From contig JALURZ010000162.1 of the NCBI GenBank assembly GCA_027058735.1, positions 1-10,886 of the forward strand: a stretch of 10,886 nt of DNA. Direction: 5' to 3'. The position numbers and the translations under genes were made by a program. Of the stretch, positions 1 through 7,300 are shown piece after piece. Every line of letters starts with the position of its first letter. Within the stretch, counting starts at the first letter, position 1. A model generated the notes under the pieces. The model did no database searches. It saw nothing but the letters and a program-made list of their open reading frames with translations, and had not been told where the DNA came from. The stretch comes from Hyphomicrobiales bacterium (GTDB lineage: Bacteria > Pseudomonadota > Alphaproteobacteria > Rhizobiales > JALURZ01).

Positions 1-388
1 CGCCTTTCTGTGGTTCGGCATCGCCATGATTCTCTATACGTTCCAGGACTTCGCCGCGTTGTTCACCGGCGCACCGCTGCTCGGCCGGGCGCCGTTGCAC
101 GCACTGGCCGTCGGCTTTATCACCGGCATGGTGGTCGCCATGGTATCGCGGGTCACGCTGGGTCACTCCGGCCAGCCGCTGGTAGCGGACCGGCTTACCT
201 GGACCGTCTTTCTGGGCATAAACCTGGTCACCGTTATGCGCATCATCGCGGAGTTTCCCGCACTCGTACCCGATGGAAACCTTCTCAATCTGCTTGCCGC
301 CCTGGGTTGGTTGCTGTTTCTGATTCCGTGGGCACTCCGTTATATCCCGGTTTACCTGCGTCCGCGCACAGACGGCGGGCCGGGCTGA
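1..388 (+). CDS. nnrS: NnrS family protein, C-terminal part (5' end outside window)
   Basis: The frame is open from base 2 and ends in TGA at 386-388, giving about 128 residues of the C-terminal part. The signature HALAVGFITGMVVAMVSRVT followed by LGHSGQPL is typical of the NnrS family, and the remainder is hydrophobic with three or so membrane-spanning stretches ending in a short basic tail. NnrS proteins are polytopic haem- and copper-containing inner-membrane proteins of nitric-oxide-producing bacteria; they are linked to protection from NO and nitrosative stress rather than to NO reduction itself. The gene is convergent with the nar operon, which fits a denitrification neighbourhood: nitrite made by NarG is the source of the NO that NnrS helps tolerate. 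The N-terminal part and the promoter lie left of the window, so intactness cannot be judged. An ATG at 26 is internal and is not the start. Confidence 0.9.
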   Translation, partial: AFLWFGIAMILYTFQDFAALFTGAPLLGRAPLHALAVGFITGMVVAMVSRVTLGHSGQPLVADRLTWTVFLGINLVTVMRIIAEFPALVPDGNLLNLLAALGWLLFLIPWALRYIPVYLRPRTDGGPG

Positions 389-462
389 TTCCAACACTGC
401 TACTTCTAAGGCGTTTCGTTAAAACAAACCGCAATCAACCCTGGGCCGGCGATGGCGCAGGT

Positions 463-486
463 GTCTCATCCAACACCAGGTGGAAC
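463..486. repeat. Left copy of a 24-bp direct repeat flanking the nar block
   Basis: This 24-bp segment begins GTCTCATCCAACACC and ends GTGGAAC. It recurs at 10807-10830 in the same orientation with a single mismatch (G here, A there, at the 17th base). Weaker similarity runs further left, about 32 of 42 bases over 445-486 against 10789-10830. On the minus strand the copy coincides with the end of the truncated parvulin frame. On the plus strand it reads VSSNTRWN. Confidence 0.75.
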
Positions 487-570
487 GTTGCGGTGCCGCA
501 TTTCAGCGACGATGGCCGCCGAAACAAGGGTTTCTCCATTCGCGGTAATGCCGGGGAATAGAGGTGTCAT
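466..570 (-). pseudogene. Putative truncated start of a PpiC-type parvulin (peptidyl-prolyl isomerase) gene
   Basis: Twenty-one bases after the narI stop, a minus-strand ATG (568-570) with a GGAAG sequence just upstream opens a 34-codon frame that stops at TGA 466-468. Its middle, ITANGETLVSAAIVAEM, resembles the opening of the parvulins that often follow narI in denitrifiers, which typically read like VNGxxIxxxAIAAEMQ. In Pseudomonas-type loci the order narGHJI, parvulin gene, moaA is known, so both position and sequence fit. A real PpiC-type protein would be more than 200 residues with the isomerase domain in the C-terminal half; here the frame ends inside the 24-bp repeat and nothing parvulin-like follows in any frame. 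I infer a deletion remnant. A chance resemblance over some 20 residues, or a genuine short peptide, cannot be excluded. Confidence 0.4.
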
Positions 571-591
571 GTTGGCTCTTCCACCCTTTGG

Positions 592-1275
592 TCAGGCGTT
601 ACTCTTGCGCGTGCGCACGATCTGATAGCCGGGACGCCAGAGGTAGCGCAGCGGGGCCGAGAGGATATGCACCAACCGGGTGAAGGGGAACAGGATAAAG
701 ATGATCAGTCCAAGCAGGATGTGCAGCTTGAATATTATGTTCACATGTTCCAGGTTGCTCGCCGCTGTCGGATCAAAAGTAAAGATGCCAAAGGCCCAAT
801 TCATGAACAGCACCACCTCGCCCTCGGCCAACTTGGACAGCGAGATCGGCACCGAGATCAGCCCCAGTATCAGCTGAACGATCAACAACAGCAGGATACC
901 GGTATCGGCGAAGCTCGAGGTGGCACGCACCCGCGGATCCATCAGCCGGCGGTGTGCCAAGAGCAGCCCGCCGATGAGCGCGATTACCCCGGCGATGCCG
1001 CCGCCGATCCCGGCCGCCAGCGCCTTGGCTTGGGGCGTGACGCCCATGGCCTCATAGATTTCCATCGGCACCAGCAAGCCGAACAGGTGGCCAAAGAAGA
1101 TCACCAGCACGCCCAGGTGGAACAGCACCGAGCCCATGATCAGCTGCTTACGGCGCAAGAGCTGGCTGGACTTGGATTTCCAGGTGAAGGGGTCGCGCTC
1201 ATAGCGGATGATCGAACCCACGGCCAGGACCGTCAGCGCGATGTAGGGGAAGATTCCGAAGAGAAATTGGTTCAT
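592..1275 (-). CDS. narI: Respiratory nitrate reductase gamma subunit, cytochrome b (NarI)
   Basis: A 227-residue integral membrane protein (E. coli NarI has 225). It takes electrons from quinol in the inner membrane through two b haems and passes them to the Fe-S clusters of NarH. About five transmembrane stretches are visible. The four histidines expected to ligate the haems are H53 and H63 (FHLGVLVIFFGH) and H185 and H203 (KLHILLGL, RLVHILSAP), spaced as in E. coli (56, 66, 187, 205). The start is fixed by an excellent Shine-Dalgarno AGGAGG (1282-1287) six bases upstream; this SD overlaps the narJ TAG stop, and only 10 bases separate the two genes, suggesting translational coupling. It is the last intact gene of the operon. 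The C-terminus WRPGYQIVRTRKSNA is cytoplasmic-looking and basic. Full length, with no sign of damage. Confidence 0.98.
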   Translation of the reverse strand: MNQFLFGIFPYIALTVLAVGSIIRYERDPFTWKSKSSQLLRRKQLIMGSVLFHLGVLVIFFGHLFGLLVPMEIYEAMGVTPQAKALAAGIGGGIAGVIALIGGLLLAHRRLMDPRVRATSSFADTGILLLLIVQLILGLISVPISLSKLAEGEVVLFMNWAFGIFTFDPTAASNLEHVNIIFKLHILLGLIIFILFPFTRLVHILSAPLRYLWRPGYQIVRTRKSNA

Positions 1276-1278
1276 GAG

Positions 1279-1287
1279 TCACCTCCT
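1279..1287 (-). promoter_or_regulatory. narI ribosome binding site overlapping the narJ stop
   Basis: The minus strand reads AGGAGGTGA, a full match to the 16S 3' end. Its first bases lie within the narJ TAG stop codon (1286-1288). The AGGAGG core is six bases from the narI ATG. Ribosomes ending narJ would sit directly on this site. Confidence 0.85.
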
Positions 1288-1999
1288 AATCCTTTGGTGG
1301 ATGCCGCGAGCGGCATGTCTTTGAGGGGAGTTGGTCCATTTTGAACAGCAGAGACCCGCTGACCGGGCATTCCGCGTTCAGGTCGGGACCAAAAACCACC
1401 TCGGCCTCCTGCCAAGCCTCGTCGAGAACCTCAAGGTTTTCCGGATCGTCGTCCTCCACGGCCAACAGCTGCTGCACCGGCTCCGACGAGCGAGCCGCGC
1501 CGGCGAACTCGGCCAGCGCCGCCGGCACGGCGGCATAGGGGCTTTCACGCCGCCGCAGCCTCTCGGCCAAGGCGGCGATGATGTGCCCCGCGTCGGCCAG
1601 CAGCGCGCGTGCTTCCTCCACCGGGCGGAGGGCCGCAAACTCAAGCAGGATTGGCAGATGGTCCGGCAACTCGCTGGAGACCAGTTCGAAGCCGGCGGCG
1701 CGATAGGTCTCCAGCAAGTCCACCATCGCCGGGCCGCGCTCGCGGCTTTCGCCGTGCACGTGCTCGAAGAGGTTGAGGCTGAGCGTGCGCGAACGATCGA
1801 ACAACAGTACGTAGCGCTCCTGCAGATCATAGAGATCCATGCCGGCCAGTTCGTTCAGCAGCGGCCTGAGCGCTGCCCGCGCCCGGGACGAAAGCAGCGC
1901 CTCCCGCTCCAGCACTTCGGTGATCTCGGGGATCGCCTCCTGCAAATCGGCGCTGGGGTAACTGAGAAGGGCCGAGAGAGCCTTGAATGTCTTATTCAT
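1286..1999 (-). CDS. narJ: Nitrate reductase molybdenum cofactor assembly chaperone (NarJ)
   Basis: A 237-residue cytoplasmic chaperone of the NarJ/TorD/DmsD family, close to the 236 residues of E. coli NarJ. It binds the NarG N-terminus, is needed for Mo-bisMGD insertion, and prevents premature docking of NarGH on NarI; it is not part of the final enzyme. Diagnostic segments are LFEHVHGESRERG (residues 77-89) and SELPDHLPILLEFAA (109-123). An in-frame start 37 codons upstream would lie inside narH; I chose the ATG at 1997-1999 because it begins MNKTFKALSALLSYPSADL, matches family starts, and has GGAG six bases upstream. This ATG overlaps the narH TGA as ATGA, a classic coupling arrangement. 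The C-terminal tail, after a region rich in acidic residues, diverges from E. coli, as is usual for this family. Confidence 0.96.
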   Translation of the reverse strand: MNKTFKALSALLSYPSADLQEAIPEITEVLEREALLSSRARAALRPLLNELAGMDLYDLQERYVLLFDRSRTLSLNLFEHVHGESRERGPAMVDLLETYRAAGFELVSSELPDHLPILLEFAALRPVEEARALLADAGHIIAALAERLRRRESPYAAVPAALAEFAGAARSSEPVQQLLAVEDDDPENLEVLDEAWQEAEVVFGPDLNAECPVSGSLLFKMDQLPSKTCRSRHPPKD

Positions 2000-3531
2000 C
2001 GTTTTCTCCGTCGGAATGGCAAACTTGCGTCCACTGAACGCCTGCCTCCCCCGAACAGCTTGCCGCCCGAGGAACCAACCGAACACTGATTGCCGTCGGT
2101 GAAGCCGCAACCGCCGCGCAGGCCATAGGCGTCCTCGACCATCTCGCGGTGGGTTGTCGGCACTACGAAACGATCCTCATAATCGGCCAACGACATGATC
2201 CGGTACATCTCGTCAATCTGCAGCGGGTCGAGGCCCACGCGCTTGGCGACCTCCAAATCAATCACGCCGTCGATGGTCTTGGAGCGCATGTAGGCGCGCA
2301 TGGCCAACATCCGCTCAAGCGCGCTCACGATGGGCGCCTCGTCACCCGCGGTCAGCAGGTTGGCAAGGTAGCGCACCGGGATGCGCAGGGATTTGACGTC
2401 GGGCATGTCGCGGTCGATCCCAACGGCGCCGGCTTCGGCGGCGTTCTGGATCGGCGACAGCGGGGGGATGTACCACACCATCGGCAGCGTTCGGTACTCG
2501 GGGTGCAGCGGAAAGGCGATCTTCCAGTCCATCGCCATTTTCCACACCGGAGATTTCTGCGCCGATATGATCCAGTCCTCAGGCACCCCTTCGGCACGGG
2601 CCGCGGCCTGCACTTCCGGATCGTTGGGGTCGAGGAACAGGCCGAGCTGGGCATCGTAGAGCGCCTGCTCGTTGGCCACCGAGGCGGCCTCCTGAATCCT
2701 ATCGGCGTCATAGAGCATCACGCCGAGGTAGCGGATGCGCCCCACGCAGGTTTCCGAACATACCGTCGGCAGGCCGGATTCGATGCGTGGATAGCAGAAG
2801 GTGCATTTCTCGGATTTGCCGCTTTCCCAGTTGTAGTAGATCTTCTTGTAGGGACAGCCCGAGACGCACATCCGCCAGCCGCGGCACCTTTCCTGGTCGA
2901 TCAGCACGATGCCGTCTTCCTCGCGCTTGTAGATGGCGCCCGACGGGCAGGAAGCCACACAGGCCGGATTCAGGCAGTGCTCGCACAACCGCGGCAGGTA
3001 CATCATGAAGGTGTTTTTATATTCCCCGCAGATGTCTTTCTGGATGCCTTCGAAATTGTAGTCTTTTGAGCGCTTCTCGAACTCGCCACCAAGAATTTCC
3101 TCCCAGTTCGGACCCCATTCGATCTTTTCCATCCGCAAGCCGGATATTTTCGAGCGCGGGCGGGCGGTGGGAAAGGCTTCCATCTCGGGGGCCGACTTAA
3201 GGTGGTCATAGTCGAAGTCGAACGGCTCGTAGAAGTCGTCGATCTCCGGCAGGTCGGGGTTGGCGAAAATATTCGCCAGAATGCGCCACTTGGCCCCCTG
3301 TTTGGGCCGGATCTTGCCCGAGGAGATTCGTTCCCAACCGCCGTTCCAACGTTTCTGATTTTCCCAGTCCTTCGGATAGCCGATGCCGGGCTTGGTCTCA
3401 ACGTTGTTGAACCAGGCATATTCAACTCCATCCCGACTGGTCCAAACGTTCTTGCAGGTAACCGAACAGGTGTGGCATCCGATGCATTTATCAAGATTCA
3501 GGACTTTGCCGATTTGCGCACGAACTTTCAT
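1996..3531 (-). CDS. narH: Respiratory nitrate reductase beta subunit, four-cluster Fe-S protein (NarH)
   Basis: A 511-residue protein (E. coli 512) that carries electrons from NarI to NarG on the cytoplasmic face of the membrane. All four cysteine groups are present: C16/C19/C22/C26 (CIGCHTCSVTC), C183/C186/C191/C195 (CEHCLNPACVASC), C216/C222/C226 with W219 replacing the usual cysteine (CRGWRMCVSGC), and C243/C246/C258/C262. The tryptophan substitution is the known hallmark of the [3Fe-4S] site in NarH; the other groups hold [4Fe-4S] clusters. The start MKVRAQIGKVLNLDKC matches the family and has AAGGAGGT seven bases upstream, overlapping the end of narG, whose stop is only three bases away. 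Its TGA overlaps the narJ ATG. The C-terminal tail is basic (FRRRKR) and differs from E. coli, which is normal variation. Confidence 0.98.
   Translation of the reverse strand: MKVRAQIGKVLNLDKCIGCHTCSVTCKNVWTSRDGVEYAWFNNVETKPGIGYPKDWENQKRWNGGWERISSGKIRPKQGAKWRILANIFANPDLPEIDDFYEPFDFDYDHLKSAPEMEAFPTARPRSKISGLRMEKIEWGPNWEEILGGEFEKRSKDYNFEGIQKDICGEYKNTFMMYLPRLCEHCLNPACVASCPSGAIYKREEDGIVLIDQERCRGWRMCVSGCPYKKIYYNWESGKSEKCTFCYPRIESGLPTVCSETCVGRIRYLGVMLYDADRIQEAASVANEQALYDAQLGLFLDPNDPEVQAAARAEGVPEDWIISAQKSPVWKMAMDWKIAFPLHPEYRTLPMVWYIPPLSPIQNAAEAGAVGIDRDMPDVKSLRIPVRYLANLLTAGDEAPIVSALERMLAMRAYMRSKTIDGVIDLEVAKRVGLDPLQIDEMYRIMSLADYEDRFVVPTTHREMVEDAYGLRGGCGFTDGNQCSVGSSGGKLFGGGRRSVDASLPFRRRKR
2006..2009 (-). 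promoter_or_regulatory. narJ ribosome binding site (decides the narJ start)
   Basis: GGAG on the minus strand, six bases before the ATG at 1999-1997 and inside the last codons of narH. It supports the internal ATG over an in-frame ATG at 2110 as the true narJ start. Confidence 0.7.
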
Positions 3532-3534
3532 TGC

Positions 3535-6500
3535 TCACACCTCCTTCTTGGCGGGCCGGTCGAGCCAGTCGACCTTTTTCATTTTCCGCACGATGACGAA
3601 TTCGTCGCGGTTCGATCCCACGGTGCCGTAGTAGTTAAAGCCGTAGGACTGCTGGGCGTAACCACCAATCATGTGGGTGGGTTTCACCGTCGCCCGGGTA
3701 ACCGAATTGTGGATCCCGCCGCGTTTGCCGGTCTGTTCCGATCCCGGCGTGTTCACGATCTTTTCCTGGGCGTGATACATGAGGGTCATGCCCTCCTTCA
3801 CCCGCTGCGATACGACCGCACGCGCGATCAGCGCGCCGTTGATGTTGTAGAGCTCTATCCAGTCGTTGTCGACGATACCCGCCTTCTTTGCATCCGCCTC
3901 CGAAAGCCAGACCACCGGTCCACCGCGGTTTAGCGTCAGCATCAGCAGGTTGTCGGAAAAGGTGGAATGGATGCCCCATTTCTGGTGCGGCGTAATGAAG
4001 TTGAGCACGACGTAGGGCTCGCCGTCACGCGCGGAGGCATTGACCGCCTCGGTGATCGTCTTGAGATCCACCGGCGGGCGCCAAGTGCAGAACTGCTCGC
4101 CGAAGGCGCGCATCCACAGGTGATCCTGGTAAAGCTGCTGACGACCGCTGAGCGTCCGCCACGGAATCAGCTCATGCACATTGGTGTAGCCTGCGTTATA
4201 GCACACATGTTCGCTCTCGATGCCCGACCAAGTGGGCGAGGAAATGATCTTGCGTGGTTGCGCGGCCACGTCACGGAAGCGGATCTTCTCATCCTCCTTG
4301 GGCCTGGCCAGGTGGGTGTGGTCGATCCCGGTATTCTTCGAGAGCGCATCCCAAGCCTTCACCGCCACCTCGCCGTTGGTCTCGGGAGCGAGCATCAGGA
4401 TTACTTCGCTGGCATCAATGTCGGTATCGATCTTTGCCAGCCCCTTGGTGGGGCCTTCCTCGGTGACTACGCCATTGAGATCCTTGAGGTGCTGGACCTC
4501 CAACCCGGTATTCCAAGCAATGCCCTTGCCGCCGTTGCCCACCTTCTCCATGAGCGGCCCCAGCGAGGTGAAGCGCTTGTAGAGATTGGGATAGTCGCGC
4601 TCCACCGGAATGTAGTTGGGCGCGGTCTTGCCGGGGATCAACTCGCACTCGCCCTTCTTCCAGTCGCGCACCTCCGGCTGGGCGATCTCGGCGGGTGTGT
4701 CGTGCAGCGTGGGCAGGGCCACGATGTCGGTCTCCTTGCCAAGATAGCCCGGCACGATTTCCGAAAACTTGCGGGCAATGGCCTTGAAGATCTCCCAGTC
4801 GGATTTCGACTCGTAGGCCGGGTCCACGGCCGCCTGCAGCGGATGGATGAAAGGGTGCATATCCGAGGTGTTGAGGTCGTTCTTCTCGTACCACGAGGCG
4901 GTAGGCAGCACGATGTCGGAATAGACGGCGGTGGTGGACATACGAAAGTCAATGCACACCAGCAGGTCCAGCTTGCCCTGCGGCGCCTCGTCGTGCCACT
5001 TCGCCTCAATCGGCTTCTGGCGACCCTCCTCGCCCAGATCCTTGCCCATCACCCCGTGATCGGTGCCCAACAGATGCTTAAGGAAATACTCATGCCCCTT
5101 GCCGCTCGATCCCAGCAGGTTGGAGCGCCACACGAACAAATTGCGTGGCCAGTTCTCCGGCGCGTCCGGATCCTCGCAGGACATCTCCAGCACGCCGGAC
5201 TTAAGTTGTTCGATCACATAGGCAAGGATGTCCTTGCCGGCCTTCTTCGCGGCCTTGGCCACCTCCAGTGGGTTGGTCTTGAGCTGCGGGGCCGACGGCA
5301 GCCAGCCCATCCGCTCGGCGCGGATGTTGTAGTCGATCAGGCTGGCCTTGTTCCAGTCGCCTTCGGGTGCCGTGGGCGAGATGATCTCGCGTGCGCTCAG
5401 AGTCTCGTAGCGCCACTGGTCGGTATGGGCATACCAAGCGGAAGTTGAATTCATGTGTCGCGGCGGGCGCGCCCAGTCCAGCGCAAAGGCCAGAGGCTGC
5501 CAGCCGGTTTGCGGGCGCAACTTCTCCTGGCCCACGTAGTGGCTCCAACCGCCTCCCGACTTGCCGACGCAGCCGCACATCACCAGCATGTTAATGATGC
5601 CGCGATAATTCATGTCCATGTGGTACCAATGGTTGAGGCCGGCCCCGAGGATGATCATCGAGCGGCCTTCGGTCTTTTCCGCGTTTAGTGCAAATTCGCG
5701 CGCCACGGTGATGATCTGATCGCGCGGTACGCCGGTAATCTTCTCTGCCCAGGCCGGGGTGAAAGGTAAATCTTCGTCGTAGGACTTGGCCGCCCAGTCG
5801 CCGCCCAGACCCCGATCAAGACCGTAGTTGGCGCAGAACAGGTCAAAGACCGTGGCTACATAAGTTTCACCATCCGACAGTTTGAGCTTTTTGACCGGCA
5901 CATTGCGGGTCAACACATTAGGGTGTTCACATTTGACGAAGTTATCGGTCGCCTCGCCGCCAAAATATGGGAAATCAACGCCGACAATCTCATCATGGTT
6001 TTCTTCCAAAACAAGCGACAGACGCAGTTCGGTATCACGCTCGCCGGATTTTTCTTCCAGGTTCCAACGACCTTTCTCGCCCCAGCGGAAACCAACCGAG
6101 CCATTGGGAACCACCGGATTACCGGAGCGGCGATCACAGGCGATGGTTTTCCATTCGGGATTGTTGGATTCACCTAAGTTGTCATCAAAGTCAGCCGCGC
6201 GCAGCAAACGCCCAGGCACCAGTTTGCCGTCTTGTTCATCCAGACGCACCAGCATCGGCATATCGGAATAACGCCGCACGTAGTTCTCAAAATAAGCGAC
6301 CTGCCGGTCGAGATGGAACTCGCGCAGGATCACGTGGCCCATGGCCAAAGCCAGGGCGCTGTCGGTGCCCTGCTTGGGGGCCAGCCAGATGTCGCCGAAC
6401 TTGGCAGCCTCCGAATAGTCGGGACTGACCACCGCCGACTTGGTGCCGTTGTAGCGGGCCTCGGTGTAGAAATGGGCGTCGGGCGTGCGCGTCTGCGGCA

Positions 6501-7269
6501 CGTTCGAACCCCACAGGATCAGGAAACCGGCGTTGTACCAATCGGCCGATTCCGGCACGTCGGTCTGCTCGCCCCAGGTCATGGGGCTGGCCGGCGGCAG
6601 ATCACAATACCAATCGTAGAAGCTCATGCAGGTGCCGCCCAGCAGCGACAGGTAGCGCGAGCCGGCAGCGTAGGACACCATGGACATGGCGGGAATAGGA
6701 GAGAAGCCAAACACCCGGTCAGGACCGTAAGTTTTGGCGGTATAAGCATTGGCGGCGGCGATGATTTCAGTCGCTTCATCCCAATCGGCACGTACGAAAC
6801 CACCTTTACCGCGCAGGACAGTATAGTCGGCCCGCAGGATTGGATCCTCTTGCAGCTTTGTCCAGGCCTCAATCGGCGAATTACTGCTGCGCAACTTGCG
6901 GTAGCTTTTCAACAACCTGGCGCGGATCAGCGGAGTTTTCACCCGGTTGGCGGAATAGAGATACCAGCTGTAGCTTGCGCCACGGGCGCAGCCGCGTGGT
7001 TCATGGTTCGGCATACCGGCGCGGGTGCGCGGATAATCGGTCTGCTGGGTTTCCCAGGTGACGATGCCGGATTTGACGTAGATTTTCCAGCTACAGGACC
7101 CTGTACAGTTTACGCCATGAGTGGAACGCACGACTTTGTCGTGGCGCCAGCGGTTACGGTAGGTGTCTTCCCAATCGCGGTTCTCGGACGTGGTATCGCC
7201 ATAGCCGTTCGCGAAAGTCCCGACGCTTCTGTTTTTCAGGAAATTCAAGCGGTCCAGTAGATGGCTCAT
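3535..7269 (-). CDS. narG: Respiratory nitrate reductase alpha subunit, Mo-bisMGD catalytic (NarG)
   Basis: A 1244-residue catalytic subunit (E. coli 1247) that reduces nitrate to nitrite in the cytoplasm. It belongs to the DMSO reductase superfamily. The FS0 cluster ligands are H51, C55, C59 (HGVNCTGSCSWK) and C94 (EPRGCARG); the histidine ligand is characteristic of NarG. The Mo ligand aspartate is D219 in GGTCMSFYDWYCDLPPASP, matching Asp222 of E. coli. Further conserved blocks include GWQPLAFALDWARPPRHMNS, WRSNLLGSSGKGHE and, near the C-terminus, the cofactor-binding stretch HNSVTR...PTHMIGGYA and the YGTVGSNRDEFV end. The start MSHLLDRLNFLKNR matches family starts and has GGAG eight bases upstream; the narK2 stop is 31 bases before it. 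There is no cleavable Tat signal, only the vestigial N-terminal region usual for NarG, so it faces the cytoplasm. Intact; about 75% of residues appear alignable as identical or similar to E. coli by eye. Confidence 0.99.
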   Translation of the reverse strand: MSHLLDRLNFLKNRSVGTFANGYGDTTSENRDWEDTYRNRWRHDKVVRSTHGVNCTGSCSWKIYVKSGIVTWETQQTDYPRTRAGMPNHEPRGCARGASYSWYLYSANRVKTPLIRARLLKSYRKLRSSNSPIEAWTKLQEDPILRADYTVLRGKGGFVRADWDEATEIIAAANAYTAKTYGPDRVFGFSPIPAMSMVSYAAGSRYLSLLGGTCMSFYDWYCDLPPASPMTWGEQTDVPESADWYNAGFLILWGSNVPQTRTPDAHFYTEARYNGTKSAVVSPDYSEAAKFGDIWLAPKQGTDSALALAMGHVILREFHLDRQVAYFENYVRRYSDMPMLVRLDEQDGKLVPGRLLRAADFDDNLGESNNPEWKTIACDRRSGNPVVPNGSVGFRWGEKGRWNLEEKSGERDTELRLSLVLEENHDEIVGVDFPYFGGEATDNFVKCEHPNVLTRNVPVKKLKLSDGETYVATVFDLFCANYGLDRGLGGDWAAKSYDEDLPFTPAWAEKITGVPRDQIITVAREFALNAEKTEGRSMIILGAGLNHWYHMDMNYRGIINMLVMCGCVGKSGGGWSHYVGQEKLRPQTGWQPLAFALDWARPPRHMNSTSAWYAHTDQWRYETLSAREIISPTAPEGDWNKASLIDYNIRAERMGWLPSAPQLKTNPLEVAKAAKKAGKDILAYVIEQLKSGVLEMSCEDPDAPENWPRNLFVWRSNLLGSSGKGHEYFLKHLLGTDHGVMGKDLGEEGRQKPIEAKWHDEAPQGKLDLLVCIDFRMSTTAVYSDIVLPTASWYEKNDLNTSDMHPFIHPLQAAVDPAYESKSDWEIFKAIARKFSEIVPGYLGKETDIVALPTLHDTPAEIAQPEVRDWKKGECELIPGKTAPNYIPVERDYPNLYKRFTSLGPLMEKVGNGGKGIAWNTGLEVQHLKDLNGVVTEEGPTKGLAKIDTDIDASEVILMLAPETNGEVAVKAWDALSKNTGIDHTHLARPKEDEKIRFRDVAAQPRKIISSPTWSGIESEHVCYNAGYTNVHELIPWRTLSGRQQLYQDHLWMRAFGEQFCTWRPPVDLKTITEAVNASARDGEPYVVLNFITPHQKWGIHSTFSDNLLMLTLNRGGPVVWLSEADAKKAGIVDNDWIELYNINGALIARAVVSQRVKEGMTLMYHAQEKIVNTPGSEQTGKRGGIHNSVTRATVKPTHMIGGYAQQSYGFNYYGTVGSNRDEFVIVRKMKKVDWLDRPAKKEV
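3539..3546 (-). promoter_or_regulatory. narH ribosome binding site
   Basis: AAGGAGGT on the minus strand, seven bases before the narH ATG and lying inside the last codons of narG, so initiation at narH is probably linked to translation of narG. Confidence 0.8.
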
Positions 7270-7300
7270 GCTTATTTCTCCGTTTCGCAGGATTCAGGAT

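Larger units (their letters stand above)
389..591. other. Gap between the convergent nnrS and narI 3' ends
   Basis: About 200 bp between two convergent stop codons. It holds the putative parvulin remnant (466-570, minus) and the left copy of the 24-bp repeat (463-486). A second short minus frame with an ATG (435-539, 34 codons, beginning MEKPLFRRPSS) also runs through the repeat; I do not recognise it. Small dyads are present, such as GCGG-TG-CCGC near 494-503, but I find no strong GC stem followed by a T run, so no intrinsic terminator can be called for either gene. Confidence 0.6.

Noticed and set aside
10..561. A 183-codon plus-strand frame covering the nnrS end and the following gap
   Set aside because: Its first part is a shadow of nnrS in another frame, rich in Arg/His/Gly without domain likeness; only the short stretch over the repeat is of interest and is reported there.
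389..591. Bidirectional terminator between nnrS and narI
   Set aside because: Only short stems of 4-5 bp are present and none is followed by a T run on either strand.
2000..2110. Extended narJ start at 2110
   Set aside because: It would overlap narH by more than 100 bases and add a basic, non-conserved stretch; the ATG at 1999 has a ribosome site and family-like start.
3967..5448. A 493-codon plus-strand frame opposite narG
   Set aside because: Antisense shadow of narG caused by high GC at third positions; composition is Leu/Gly/His/Arg-rich with no recognisable motif, and narG is fully accounted for.
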